Assembly (NCBI GenBank): GCA_937892845.1
Contig: CALBGP010000001.1
Location: forward strand, 62,001-126,000
Reading direction: 5' to 3'
DNA length: 64,000 nt
Source of the DNA: an uncultured Eggerthellaceae bacterium
GTDB taxonomy: Bacteria; Actinomycetota; Coriobacteriia; Coriobacteriales; Eggerthellaceae
Shown: piece by piece, positions 1 to 8,044 of the stretch
Layout: each line of letters begins with the position of its first letter
How positions within the stretch are numbered: the first letter of the stretch is position 1
Translations under genes and position numbers: made by a program
The notes under the pieces: generated by a model
The model's database searches: none
What the model was told of the DNA's origin: nothing
What the model saw: the letters and a program-made list of their open reading frames with translations, nothing else

Positions 1-1077
1 CACAAGCGTGGTGAAATCACTCTGCGCCAGCACCAACGTCACGATGGACAGCGAGAGGATGCCGTTGTACGGAACACCGCGCTTGCGGCTCACCTTGACG
101 AAGAACTTCGGGCATAGATGATCATCGGCAAGCACGAACAATCCACGCGAACCGCTGGCTAGATAGGTATTGAAAATGGCACATTGGGATACCACGGCAA
201 CCATGAGGAAGACGTATCCCCAGACTTCACCAAGATGCATGGTCAGGACGGTCGCATAGCCCACGCTTCCGCCTGCAAACCCGCTCTCAGTGGACCACGC
301 CTCCCAACTACCGGCAGGCAGCGAAACCAATCCAGCAAGCGTGGGGAGAACGTAACTCAAAGCCACAAGGGGCATGGCGATAAGCAATCCCTTGGGAATA
401 ACCTGGGGATTCTTGATTTCGCCAGCCATGTTCGAAATGCATTCGTACCCGCAATACATCCAAATGCAGATGCACAACCCGCCGCCGATGCTGTCTAGGA
501 GATTGGACTCAGGAGGCATCAGGGGGACCATGGGGTCGGTTTGCCAATTCAAAAATCCCACAACCGCGACCAGGCCGAATGCCAACATGATGGTGACAGA
601 CAGGACGGATGAGACCGTATCGACTTCACGCAACCCCATCAGGTTCACAATTGTGAACACGCCGATCATCCCCACTTTGAGCGCAAGCAGCGCAGGTTCC
701 GACATGGGAACTATCTGGCTGATGTAGCCGGCCACCAAGGCCACGTATACACCGTTCGTGATGTAGGAGGACATGGTTTCCCACCATCCGGCTTGAAATC
801 CCCAGAATTCCCCGAAGGCCTCTCGAACCCAAACATAGATTCCACCCTCGGTAGGGAGAAGCGAGCTTGCCTCAGCGACGATATTGCTGAGCGGAAGAGC
901 CCAAATCAAAGGAAAGATGGTCAACAGAATCAACGTCATACCAGGTCCGGCTTCGGGGATCATCTCCTCGATGCCGAAAGCGCCGGCAGCAACCAGGCAG
1001 AACAGCATGAATACGACGCCAGGAACGCCGATATCGTATTTTTTCAGGCCGGCAACACCGTGGACTTGTTCGGTCAA
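1..1077 (-). CDS. APC-family amino acid/polyamine permease, C-terminal part cut by window edge
   Basis: This is an inner-membrane carrier of the amino acid-polyamine-organocation superfamily, importing or exchanging an amino acid or amine; the substrate cannot be read from sequence. 359 codons are visible and the frame is still open at base 1. The start is TTG at 1077, with AGGTGA six bases upstream; a nearby GTG is followed directly by a stop. The first membrane segment holds GAFGIEE (residues 32-38), the unwound-helix signature of the family, followed by PEAGPG. Many hydrophobic segments follow, including the loop LPTEGGIYVWVREAFG. It faces away from aroF across a 430-base spacer and appears to be transcribed alone. 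The fold is certain, the substrate unknown. Confidence 0.85.
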   Translation of the reverse strand, partial: MTEQVHGVAGLKKYDIGVPGVVFMLFCLVAAGAFGIEEMIPEAGPGMTLILLTIFPLIWALPLSNIVAEASSLLPTEGGIYVWVREAFGEFWGFQAGWWETMSSYITNGVYVALVAGYISQIVPMSEPALLALKVGMIGVFTIVNLMGLREVDTVSSVLSVTIMLAFGLVAVVGFLNWQTDPMVPLMPPESNLLDSIGGGLCICIWMYCGYECISNMAGEIKNPQVIPKGLLIAMPLVALSYVLPTLAGLVSLPAGSWEAWSTESGFAGGSVGYATVLTMHLGEVWGYVFLMVAVVSQCAIFNTYLASGSRGLFVLADDHLCPKFFVKVSRKRGVPYNGILSLSIVTLVLAQSDFTTLV

Positions 1078-1144
1078 TGTATCACCTCGCGCGAAGTAGG
1101 AGCTTAAAGCCCCATGCAACGGACAAACAGGACATGATTAGAGA

Positions 1145-1160
1145 GCGGAATCAGTTCCGC
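1145..1160. promoter_or_regulatory. Inverted repeat, possible operator or small hairpin
   Basis: A perfect 6-base inverted repeat with a 4-base spacer, GCGGAA/TTCCGC. It lies about 70 bases upstream of the permease start, so it is placed like an operator. The protein that might bind it is unknown. Confidence 0.35.
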
Positions 1161-1429
1161 GCATGATTATTGTCTGATCCTGAAGAGGTTGATCCTGCGT
1201 TGACCGTCGATGATGAACCACATGGGAAGCAATTCGGCATGCAGCCCAGGCCGTGCCATATTTCGTCTGTATGCCATTATCCCACCTTTCATCATTCGCG
1301 CATCAGCGCTTTATATTGCTGCAACCGACGTGGATTTGCAATGTCTGATTCGGCAATCGACATACAGGGAGAAATTCGACCGAATGATTTCGGTAAGCGG
1401 CTCATGGAACCTTGGACGGATCGTTGCTT

Positions 1430-1435
1430 TATAAT
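1430..1435 (+). promoter_or_regulatory. -10 box of the aroF promoter
   Basis: A consensus TATAAT lies about 70 bases before aroF. The nearest -35-like hexamer, TTGGAC at 1412-1417, is only 12 bases away, which is too short for a standard promoter. The -35 is therefore weak or the promoter needs an activator. Confidence 0.4.
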
Positions 1436-1506
1436 GTGCCCCATCATTTTCAGCGAAAACGCATCGTTCGATCTGCGCTTCGCAGTCTGATTGCAAAGAG
1501 GTAGCC

Positions 1507-2541
1507 ATGTCCATGTCAATCAACGCAATCCTGCCCGACCCCGAGGAGCTCAAAAAAGCATATCCCCTACCCGAACAGCTTCGCCTTGCCAAAAAGGCCC
1601 GGGATGAGGAAATCGCGCGTGTGTTCACCGGGCAATCGGATCGTTTCATCGTGATCGTCGGCCCTTGTTCCGCAGACAACGAGGACTCTGTTTGCGAATA
1701 TACGGCACGCCTTGCCGATGTCAATGAACGCGTGAAAGACAAGCTGGTCATCATTCCCCGTGTGTACACCAACAAACCGCGCACCACCGGCCAGGGCTAC
1801 AAAGGCATGCTCCATCAACCCGACCCGGAGCACGACGAGAACCTGCTTGAAGGCTTGACCGCCATTCGCAGAATGCACCTGCGCGTCATTCGGGAAACGA
1901 TGCTCACTGCCGCAGATGAGATGCTCTACCCTGAAAACCGCAGTTACCTCGATGACATGCTCAGCTACGAAGCCGTTGGTGCACGATCGACCGAAAACCA
2001 GCAGCACCGTCTCACAGCAAGCAGTCTCGATATCCCCGTCGGGATGAAAAACCCCACATCAGGTGACCTTTCCGTTATGGTGAACTCCATCAAGGCCGCA
2101 CAGGCTTCACACCGATTCATCTACCGCGCCGCCGATGTCACCACAAGCGGCAACCCCCTTGCGCACGCAATACTGAGAGGTGCTGTGGATAAGTACGGAA
2201 CAAACATTCCGAACTACCATTACGAGGATCTAGCCCGACTGCGAGACATGTACGATGCCTCCGGACTTGCAAACCCCGCCGTAATCGTGGATGCCAACCA
2301 TTCCAACTCGGGGAAAAAGCACCGCGAGCAGATCAGAATCGTAGACGAAGTTCTTCACTCACGCCGCAGCAATGAAAGTATTCGCACCCTCATTAAAGGC
2401 GTGATGATTGAGAGCTACTTGGTTGAGGGCCGCCAAGACATCGGTTCCGGATGCAGAACGTTCGGACAGTCAATAACCGATCCCTGCTTGGGCTGGGAGG
2501 ATACTGAACGCCTCATATACACCATCGCAGAACATTGCTGA
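1507..2541 (+). CDS. aroF: 3-deoxy-7-phosphoheptulonate (DAHP) synthase, class I
   Basis: This enzyme catalyses the first step of the shikimate pathway: phosphoenolpyruvate plus erythrose 4-phosphate gives DAHP, leading to aromatic amino acids. Its 344 residues are normal for the AroF/AroG/AroH (AroA I-alpha) group. Seen in order: VGPCSADN with the metal-ligand Cys54, NKPRTTG at 89-95 (phosphate binding), GARSTENQQHR, DANHSNSGK with the metal His, and IESYLVEGRQ with the metal Glu. The ATG is preceded by AGAGG. It is a single-gene unit on the plus strand, convergent with mfd. The isozyme letter and any feedback amino acid cannot be told from sequence, so aroF is a conventional symbol here. 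The other aro gene in the window, aroA, lies about 42 kb away. Confidence 0.95.
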   Translation: MSMSINAILPDPEELKKAYPLPEQLRLAKKARDEEIARVFTGQSDRFIVIVGPCSADNEDSVCEYTARLADVNERVKDKLVIIPRVYTNKPRTTGQGYKGMLHQPDPEHDENLLEGLTAIRRMHLRVIRETMLTAADEMLYPENRSYLDDMLSYEAVGARSTENQQHRLTASSLDIPVGMKNPTSGDLSVMVNSIKAAQASHRFIYRAADVTTSGNPLAHAILRGAVDKYGTNIPNYHYEDLARLRDMYDASGLANPAVIVDANHSNSGKKHREQIRIVDEVLHSRRSNESIRTLIKGVMIESYLVEGRQDIGSGCRTFGQSITDPCLGWEDTERLIYTIAEHC

Positions 2542-2740
2542 TCTTGCCGCCTGCCCATCGGCAACCATGCACACAGGAAATGCCGCCAGCGTCAGACGCA
2601 CGTGCACTCCCAAAAGCTCCCTCCCGGTTTGATTGCGCAGCTGCCCTGGAATAACGATGGAGCGCAGTTCTTCGCTGCATCATAGGAGGCTCAACATCTC
2701 CAAGGGAAACCGCGCTGGCCACGATCCTCACTCTGCCCCA

Positions 2741-5700
2741 TCATACGCCATCAAGCTGGGAGGTGAACTCCCAAATGGCGCTCAGTAAGTTGTCGCTCTC
2801 ATCCAGTCCGAAGTACTTCACGGGGAGCATGAGCTTTTTCGACTGCTGAACGTATCGGGCGGCATAACGCCGCAAAGGCTTCATGAGGTCTGCGGGAACA
2901 TCCACGGGATCCATGACCAGTTTACCACCGGTCACCACCACGGATTTAACGCCGCGTTCATTTGCCCATGCCCTGATCTTGGCTCGGGTAAACATATTGA
3001 CGCACGCCTGCGGCATTTCGCCTTTGGCTTCGCGAACCTCCCGCTCAAGGTCCTGAGCGCTTGAAATGGTGTCGCATGATGCAATGCGACGATACAGCAT
3101 CACGCGTTCATCGGCATCGCGGATGTATTCCTCGGGGATATAGGTATGAGCTGGGATGTTGACCGCAATATCGGAAAGAGCCGGTGGCAAGCCGTCGCTG
3201 GAAGCGGAGCCCTCGCGCGCACTGTCCACTGCGTTTGCAAGCATCTGGGCGAACAGATCGAAGCCCACAGCGCTCATGTTTCCACTTTGCTCGGCGCCCA
3301 AAAGACTGCCGGCTCCACGGATTTCCAGGTCTCGCATGGCTATGCGCATGCCGCTGCCAAGATCGCGGTGCTCATTGATGGCCTCAAGTCGAGCTGTCGC
3401 CTCTTCGGTCAGTGAAGCATCCGGTGGGAACATGAAATACGCGTAAGCCTGCGTGGAGCTACGACCCACGCGCCCCTTGAGCTGATACATCTGAGCCAAG
3501 CCCAATCGCTGGGCATCCTCGATGATGAGAGTATTGCTGTGCGGATTGTCAATGCCGCTTTCAATGATGGTTGTAGCCACAAGAACATCGATGGCTCCAG
3601 CATTGAATTCCTCCATGACGCGCTCAAGCTGTTCGCGAGTCATCTTTCCATGGGCAACGCCGATGCGGGCCTCACCGGCCGCCTGCGCAACACGGGAAAC
3701 TGCATCCTCAATGGTGCGAACCCGGTTGCTTAGATAATACACCTGGCCGCCACGCTGGATTTCGCGCCTGATAGCTCCGCTCACCACATCGACATCCCAC
3801 TCCCCAACGTGAACATCGATGGGGCGGCGATTGTCAGGCGGCGTGAGAATGAGACTCATGTCCCGTACCCCGGAAAGGCTCATCTGCATGGTTCGGGGGA
3901 TGGGGGTAGCGGACAACGTCAAGACATCGATCTGCTCTCGTAGGTTTTTCATCTGCTCTTTGTGCCCGACGCCGAAGCGCTGCTCCTCATCGATGATGAC
4001 CAGTCCCAGATCGTGAGGATTGACATCTCGCGACAGCAGCCTATGGGTGCCCACAAGCACATTGACCTCACCCGATGCGAAGCCCTCCAATGCCGCCTTC
4101 TGCTGCTTGGCGTCACGGAAGCGCGAAAGCACTTCCACACTGACGCCATACGGTTCGAAGCGGTCGCGAAATGTCGAAAAATGCTGCTGGGCCAAAATGG
4201 TTGTCGGGCAAAGCACCATGACCTGCTTGCCGTCCTGGACGGCCTTGAAGGCAGCACGCAGTGCCACTTCTGTTTTGCCGAATCCCACATCGCCGCAGAT
4301 CAAACGGTCCATGGGTTTGGAAGATTGCATATCGGCCTTGACATCGGCTATAGCCGCAAGCTGATCCGGAGTCTCGTCGTAGGCGAAGTCCTCTTCCATC
4401 TGACGCTGCCACGGGGTGTCAGGAGAGTATCTGAACCCTTCCACGCTGGACCGCCTCGTATACACATCGATGAGATCGAACGCCAGCTGCTTGGTTGCCT
4501 TGCGTGCCTTGCCGAGCGCACGCGACCAATCGCTCGTGTTGAGCCTGGTCAATCTAGGGGAGGAACCTTCGGGGCCGACATAGCGGGTCACTCGGTCCAA
4601 TTGCTCAACCGGAACGAACAGCTTGTCGCCTTCGGCATATTCCAAAAGCAGGTAATCCCGCATTACACCGCCGACATCCTGACGGACGATCTCTTTGAAC
4701 AGCGCGACACCATGCGCAGCATGCACGACATAATCGCCGGGCTTGTAGGGAAACGTGACCTCGGTGATGTCGATACGACGGCGGTTTCGGACCGAGCCGG
4801 TTCTCGTCTGAGTGTCATGGATGGAGACGATAGCCAGCTTCGCTTTGGGAATGACCATACCCAAAGGAACATCCACATCAACGATATTGACCACCCCGGG
4901 CTTGAGTCGATCGGGCACATTTCCAACAACATCGAGCACCTCGTTGATGGGAAGCCCATGATCGACGAATGAAAACTTGATCTCCTGACGGACACGGAAG
5001 TCGGAAGCGCTGAAAACAACCCTATACCGCTGATCGACAAGACTGCGCAAGCGACCGAACAGCTTCTCGGGATCGCCCGCAACATCAGTGCGCTTGACAG
5101 GCAGCTCTGCATCCACGGTTCCGCCAACGCGCATGATGGAAACCATCGTGAACCGCGTGCCTTTTCCAAAATCCAACTGAGCTGGAGGAATGTAGAGCCC
5201 ATCAACGGGAATGTGACTGCCCTTGGAACGCCCGAGTGCATCGTCAAAGGCATGCGCCGCATCATCGAACAGGCTGCGCGGTTCATCCATAACCGTCAAG
5301 GTATCATGACCGGTATAAGCACCCAAGCTTACGGTCTGGGCATACAGTAGCGGCAGCAAAGCATCGGCGCCACCGAAATCAACGCCCCCGGAAAGCTTCT
5401 CAAGCATCTCGCGCCACACCGCATCGTTACCAGCTCGAGGACGCACCGTCTCTTGCGCCTGCCGGATTCCCCGTGCGCTGAGCCTGTACTCGCGAACCGG
5501 ATAGACCTCGATGCCGCCTAGCGACGTGATGGTTTGACCGGTCGAGGGAACGATTCGTCTTATCTCGTCGATCTCATCGCCGAAAAAGTCCAGACGCACA
5601 GGGAAGACCGAATTGCCAGGATACACATCGATGATGCCGCCGCGCACGCAAAACGTGCCCGGCCCTTCAAGCTGACCAGCGTTTTCATATCCGCGAGCAA

Positions 5701-6199
5701 CAAGCGCGGATTCAACATCGGAGAATGAAAGCATTTCGCCGGTGGCGGCATCAAGAGCCTCCTGCCCCGCGTTGAAGATGAGGGGGGCGTATACACGGGC
5801 AGAAACCGGAGGCAATGCGCGAATCAACGATGCAGCGCTGGCAACAACCATCTTGGGGGCCTTCGTTTGAAGGGCCCACGCCGCCTGGGCCCTCTTGGAG
5901 ACCGTGCGGGCATCAGGATGCTTAGGCGCGAACGGGTAATCCTCGCGGGCGGGAAAGTGCAGCACGCAGCCTTCACCGAGATAAGCCGAAGCACTGCGTG
6001 CGAAAGAAGCGGCCGCATCTTCACCGGGCACAAGGACCAAAGTCGAGGTGCGACGCCGGGCGAATCCGGCCGCCGCAATGAACGGACGTGCGGATGAGGC
6101 TACCGCCAATGCGGCATCATCCCCCGCATCAAGCTTTGCCGTTGCATCGGAAATGGCGCCCGACGAAAACAGAGTGTCAGCCATCGCGTCTATGAGCAT
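2741..6199 (-). CDS. mfd: Transcription-repair coupling factor Mfd
   Basis: Mfd is an ATP-driven DNA translocase that removes RNA polymerase stalled at lesions and recruits UvrA for nucleotide excision repair. Its 1152 residues are full family length. In order: a UvrB-like N-terminal half; the CarD-like RNA-polymerase-interaction domain starting near residue 485 (KPGDYVVHAAHG); the RecG-like helicase with Walker A GDVGFGKTE near 634; Walker B DEEQ near 735; SATPIPRTMQM; and a C-terminal TRCF domain. The ATG at 6199 is preceded by AAAGGA six bases away, which favours it over the in-frame ATG five codons later. It is monocistronic, divergent from nth and convergent with aroF across about 200 bases that hold nothing recognisable. 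Confidence 0.97.
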   Translation of the reverse strand: MLIDAMADTLFSSGAISDATAKLDAGDDAALAVASSARPFIAAAGFARRRTSTLVLVPGEDAAASFARSASAYLGEGCVLHFPAREDYPFAPKHPDARTVSKRAQAAWALQTKAPKMVVASAASLIRALPPVSARVYAPLIFNAGQEALDAATGEMLSFSDVESALVARGYENAGQLEGPGTFCVRGGIIDVYPGNSVFPVRLDFFGDEIDEIRRIVPSTGQTITSLGGIEVYPVREYRLSARGIRQAQETVRPRAGNDAVWREMLEKLSGGVDFGGADALLPLLYAQTVSLGAYTGHDTLTVMDEPRSLFDDAAHAFDDALGRSKGSHIPVDGLYIPPAQLDFGKGTRFTMVSIMRVGGTVDAELPVKRTDVAGDPEKLFGRLRSLVDQRYRVVFSASDFRVRQEIKFSFVDHGLPINEVLDVVGNVPDRLKPGVVNIVDVDVPLGMVIPKAKLAIVSIHDTQTRTGSVRNRRRIDITEVTFPYKPGDYVVHAAHGVALFKEIVRQDVGGVMRDYLLLEYAEGDKLFVPVEQLDRVTRYVGPEGSSPRLTRLNTSDWSRALGKARKATKQLAFDLIDVYTRRSSVEGFRYSPDTPWQRQMEEDFAYDETPDQLAAIADVKADMQSSKPMDRLICGDVGFGKTEVALRAAFKAVQDGKQVMVLCPTTILAQQHFSTFRDRFEPYGVSVEVLSRFRDAKQQKAALEGFASGEVNVLVGTHRLLSRDVNPHDLGLVIIDEEQRFGVGHKEQMKNLREQIDVLTLSATPIPRTMQMSLSGVRDMSLILTPPDNRRPIDVHVGEWDVDVVSGAIRREIQRGGQVYYLSNRVRTIEDAVSRVAQAAGEARIGVAHGKMTREQLERVMEEFNAGAIDVLVATTIIESGIDNPHSNTLIIEDAQRLGLAQMYQLKGRVGRSSTQAYAYFMFPPDASLTEEATARLEAINEHRDLGSGMRIAMRDLEIRGAGSLLGAEQSGNMSAVGFDLFAQMLANAVDSAREGSASSDGLPPALSDIAVNIPAHTYIPEEYIRDADERVMLYRRIASCDTISSAQDLEREVREAKGEMPQACVNMFTRAKIRAWANERGVKSVVVTGGKLVMDPVDVPADLMKPLRRYAARYVQQSKKLMLPVKYFGLDESDNLLSAIWEFTSQLDGV

Positions 6200-6304
6200 T
6201 GCATTCCTTTCAAGCCTCGAAGGACTCAGATATCAAGAGAAACACGAAAAGCCGCATACGCGGCCGCAGTCCGACTATGCGCCGGGCTTTCTTCCATCAA
6301 AGAG

Positions 6305-6310
6305 TATAAT
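6305..6310 (+). promoter_or_regulatory. -10 box upstream of nth
   Basis: A consensus TATAAT lies 52 bases before nth in the mfd/nth divergent spacer. No convincing -35 is found at the usual 16-18 base distance. Confidence 0.4.
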
Positions 6311-6362
6311 CTGACCGCACATACAACGCAGCGCGAATCAGCCATCATCAGGAAGGATTCAA

Positions 6363-7025
6363 ATGGCGCGAGAAAATCTCACCGACAAGCGGGCGCGCGC
6401 CCAAAAAATCGAAGACGCCATGTACAAGCACTACGGCCCCGGTGCATGCTCGCTTGATTACCGAGATCCATTCACTCTGACCATAGCCGTCATCCTCTCG
6501 GCGCAGTGCACCGATGCGGCCGTCAACAAAGTTACTCCGCAGCTGTTCGATCGCTTCGGCACGCCCCAGGCCATGGCGGAGGCTCGCATAGATGAAATCG
6601 AATCCATCATCAAGTCCCTCGGCTTTTATCGCTCTAAGGCGAAAAACATCATCGCGTGCGCTCAGACCCTGCTTTCCGAGTTCGGCGGCGAAGTGCCCAA
6701 CGACCTGACGCTGCTACAACGATTGCCGGGCGTGGGCAGGAAAACGGCGAATGTCGTCATGTGCGAAGCGTTCGGAAACGCACAGGGGATTGCCGTGGAC
6801 ACGCATGTGTTCCGCATAGCCCATAGGCTGGGATTTGCAACGCGAAACGATGACACCCCGGAAAAAACCGAGGCAAAGCTCCTGCATATCCACCCCAAAG
6901 AGCAATGGGTGTTCATCAACCACCAATGGGTCCATTTCGGACGCGAATTCTGCCGCGCACGAAATCCGCTTTGCGGCGACTGCATCATCGGCGAATTCTG
7001 CCCCACCCGAGGAAAACACCAGTAG
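6363..7025 (+). CDS. nth: Endonuclease III (DNA glycosylase/AP lyase)
   Basis: Nth excises oxidised pyrimidines and cleaves the abasic site in base-excision repair. Its 220 residues are typical. The helix-hairpin-helix LPGVGRKTAN (121-130) contains the catalytic Lys127, and VDTHV contains the catalytic Asp146. The C-terminal iron-sulfur cluster has the exact spacing C-X6-C-X2-C-X5-C (Cys197, 204, 207, 213). The ATG is preceded by GAAGGA. It is the first gene of a tight plus-strand group, with crcB starting six bases after its stop. It is divergent from mfd, another repair gene. Confidence 0.97.
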   Translation: MARENLTDKRARAQKIEDAMYKHYGPGACSLDYRDPFTLTIAVILSAQCTDAAVNKVTPQLFDRFGTPQAMAEARIDEIESIIKSLGFYRSKAKNIIACAQTLLSEFGGEVPNDLTLLQRLPGVGRKTANVVMCEAFGNAQGIAVDTHVFRIAHRLGFATRNDDTPEKTEAKLLHIHPKEQWVFINHQWVHFGREFCRARNPLCGDCIIGEFCPTRGKHQ

Positions 7026-7031
7026 GCCGCC

Positions 7032-7466
7032 ATGCAGATGCTGATCAATTGCCTCATGGTTGGAACCGGCGGTGCACTGGGATCGATCGCACGATACCTG
7101 GTAACGCTGACAGCGCCCACCCTTCCCCGCCTCACAGCCCAATCGTATCCCGGTACCATCGCTTCGGCCTTGGCCGTATTTCCCTTCGCAACACTGCTCA
7201 TAAACATTGCGGGATCGTTTCTCATAGGGGTCATTGCGGCCCTGTGCCTTCGCCCCGCAGCACTGTCGGATGAAGCGGTGCTGTTTTTCAAGGTGGGCCT
7301 GTGCGGCGGCTTCACAACCTTTTCGACATTCAGTCTGGAAACCATGCAGCTCATGCAATCCGGGCACGCCGCAACAGCCATCGTTTACGCCATCACAAGT
7401 GCTGCGGCTTGTGTAATCGCCGCCTTTGCAGGGCATTTCGCCGCATGCGCACTGCAGGCACGCTGA
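7032..7466 (+). CDS. crcB: Fluoride channel CrcB/Fluc
   Basis: CrcB is a small dual-topology membrane protein that forms dimeric channels to release fluoride ions. Its 144 residues hold four hydrophobic segments. Family signatures are GGALGSIARY near the N terminus, the pore asparagine in LLINIAGSFLIG, and GFTTFSTFSLE, whose Phe and Thr residues line the fluoride path. A single copy fits a homodimer. It lies six bases after nth and is evidently co-transcribed with it. No fluoride riboswitch can be placed in the gap, so expression should follow the nth promoter. Confidence 0.95.
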   Translation: MQMLINCLMVGTGGALGSIARYLVTLTAPTLPRLTAQSYPGTIASALAVFPFATLLINIAGSFLIGVIAALCLRPAALSDEAVLFFKVGLCGGFTTFSTFSLETMQLMQSGHAATAIVYAITSAAACVIAAFAGHFAACALQAR

Positions 7467-7495
7467 AGCGTGCACAGAAAGAGAAAGGAACACCA

Positions 7496-8044
7496 ATGGC
7501 AAATAGCGTCCTTCTTGCCGTCACCGGAGGCATTGCAGCCTACAAAGCCGCTGACGTTGTGGTCGAGCTCACGGCACGTGGGTGCACCGTGAATGTCATC
7601 ATGACCGAAAACGCCTGCAAATTCGTGGCTCCGCTCACCTTCGAAGCGCTTTCAGGAAACAAAGTGTATACCGACACGTTCGACTATTGCGTCGATGCCA
7701 CCATCAAGCACATCACGCTTGCCCAAAATGCCGACGTAATGGCCATTGTCCCTGCAACTGCCAACGCTATTGCGAAGATGGCGCACGGCATCGCCGACGA
7801 CATGCTCTCCTCCACATTTCTTGCCGCAACCTGCCCGGTACTCGTTGCTCCGGCGATGAACACCCATATGTATGAGAATGCGGCCACGCAGGCCAATATT
7901 GAGATCCTGCGCAGCCGTTCGATTGAGTTCATCGGCCCTGAAGTGGGAAAACTCGCATGCGGAGACATAGCGAAAGGCGTGTTGTCCCCTGTCGATGAAA
8001 TAGTCGACGCCATCATGGGAAAACTTTTTGCCAGGCAACCTTAA
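7496..8044 (+). CDS. coaC: Phosphopantothenoylcysteine decarboxylase, stand-alone CoaC flavoprotein
   Basis: CoaC decarboxylates phosphopantothenoylcysteine to phosphopantetheine in coenzyme A synthesis, using FMN. The reading frame opens further upstream, but the ATG at 7496 has AGAAAGGA before it and begins the fold (MANSVLLAVTGG). Its 182 residues cover only the decarboxylase domain. Present are the catalytic His72 (IKHITL), PATAN at 86-90, the substrate clamp PAMNTHMYEN at 119-128, and ACGD with Cys155. In most bacteria this domain is fused to the CoaB synthetase; here a stop follows, so CoaB must be encoded elsewhere. Other homo-oligomeric flavin cysteine decarboxylases are a less likely alternative. 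Its stop shares bases with that of convergent carB. Confidence 0.88.
   Translation: MANSVLLAVTGGIAAYKAADVVVELTARGCTVNVIMTENACKFVAPLTFEALSGNKVYTDTFDYCVDATIKHITLAQNADVMAIVPATANAIAKMAHGIADDMLSSTFLAATCPVLVAPAMNTHMYENAATQANIEILRSRSIEFIGPEVGKLACGDIAKGVLSPVDEIVDAIMGKLFARQP

Larger units (their letters stand above)
1078..1506. other. Divergent intergenic region between the permease and aroF
   Basis: About 430 bases lie here with no credible gene. It must carry the control regions of both flanking genes. Visible elements are an inverted repeat GCGGAA-TCAG-TTCCGC at 1145-1160, close to the permease start, and a good -10 box before aroF (annotated separately). I looked for a T-box or other riboswitch core before aroF and found none. 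Confidence 0.6.

Noticed and set aside
184..727. Two short plus-strand open frames at the left edge
   Set aside because: They are antisense to the partial APC permease, which runs off the window and has a clear ribosome site and family motifs.
1140..1506. T-box or other riboswitch upstream of aroF
   Set aside because: No T-box core sequence or antiterminator could be found.
2542..2740. Small gene or terminator in the aroF/mfd convergent gap
   Set aside because: No ribosome site, no family match and no convincing stem with T run.
3962..4972. 336-codon plus-strand open frame opposite mfd
   Set aside because: A shadow of the Mfd helicase region.
7010..7032. Fluoride riboswitch before crcB
   Set aside because: Only six bases separate nth and crcB, and no riboswitch core is present.
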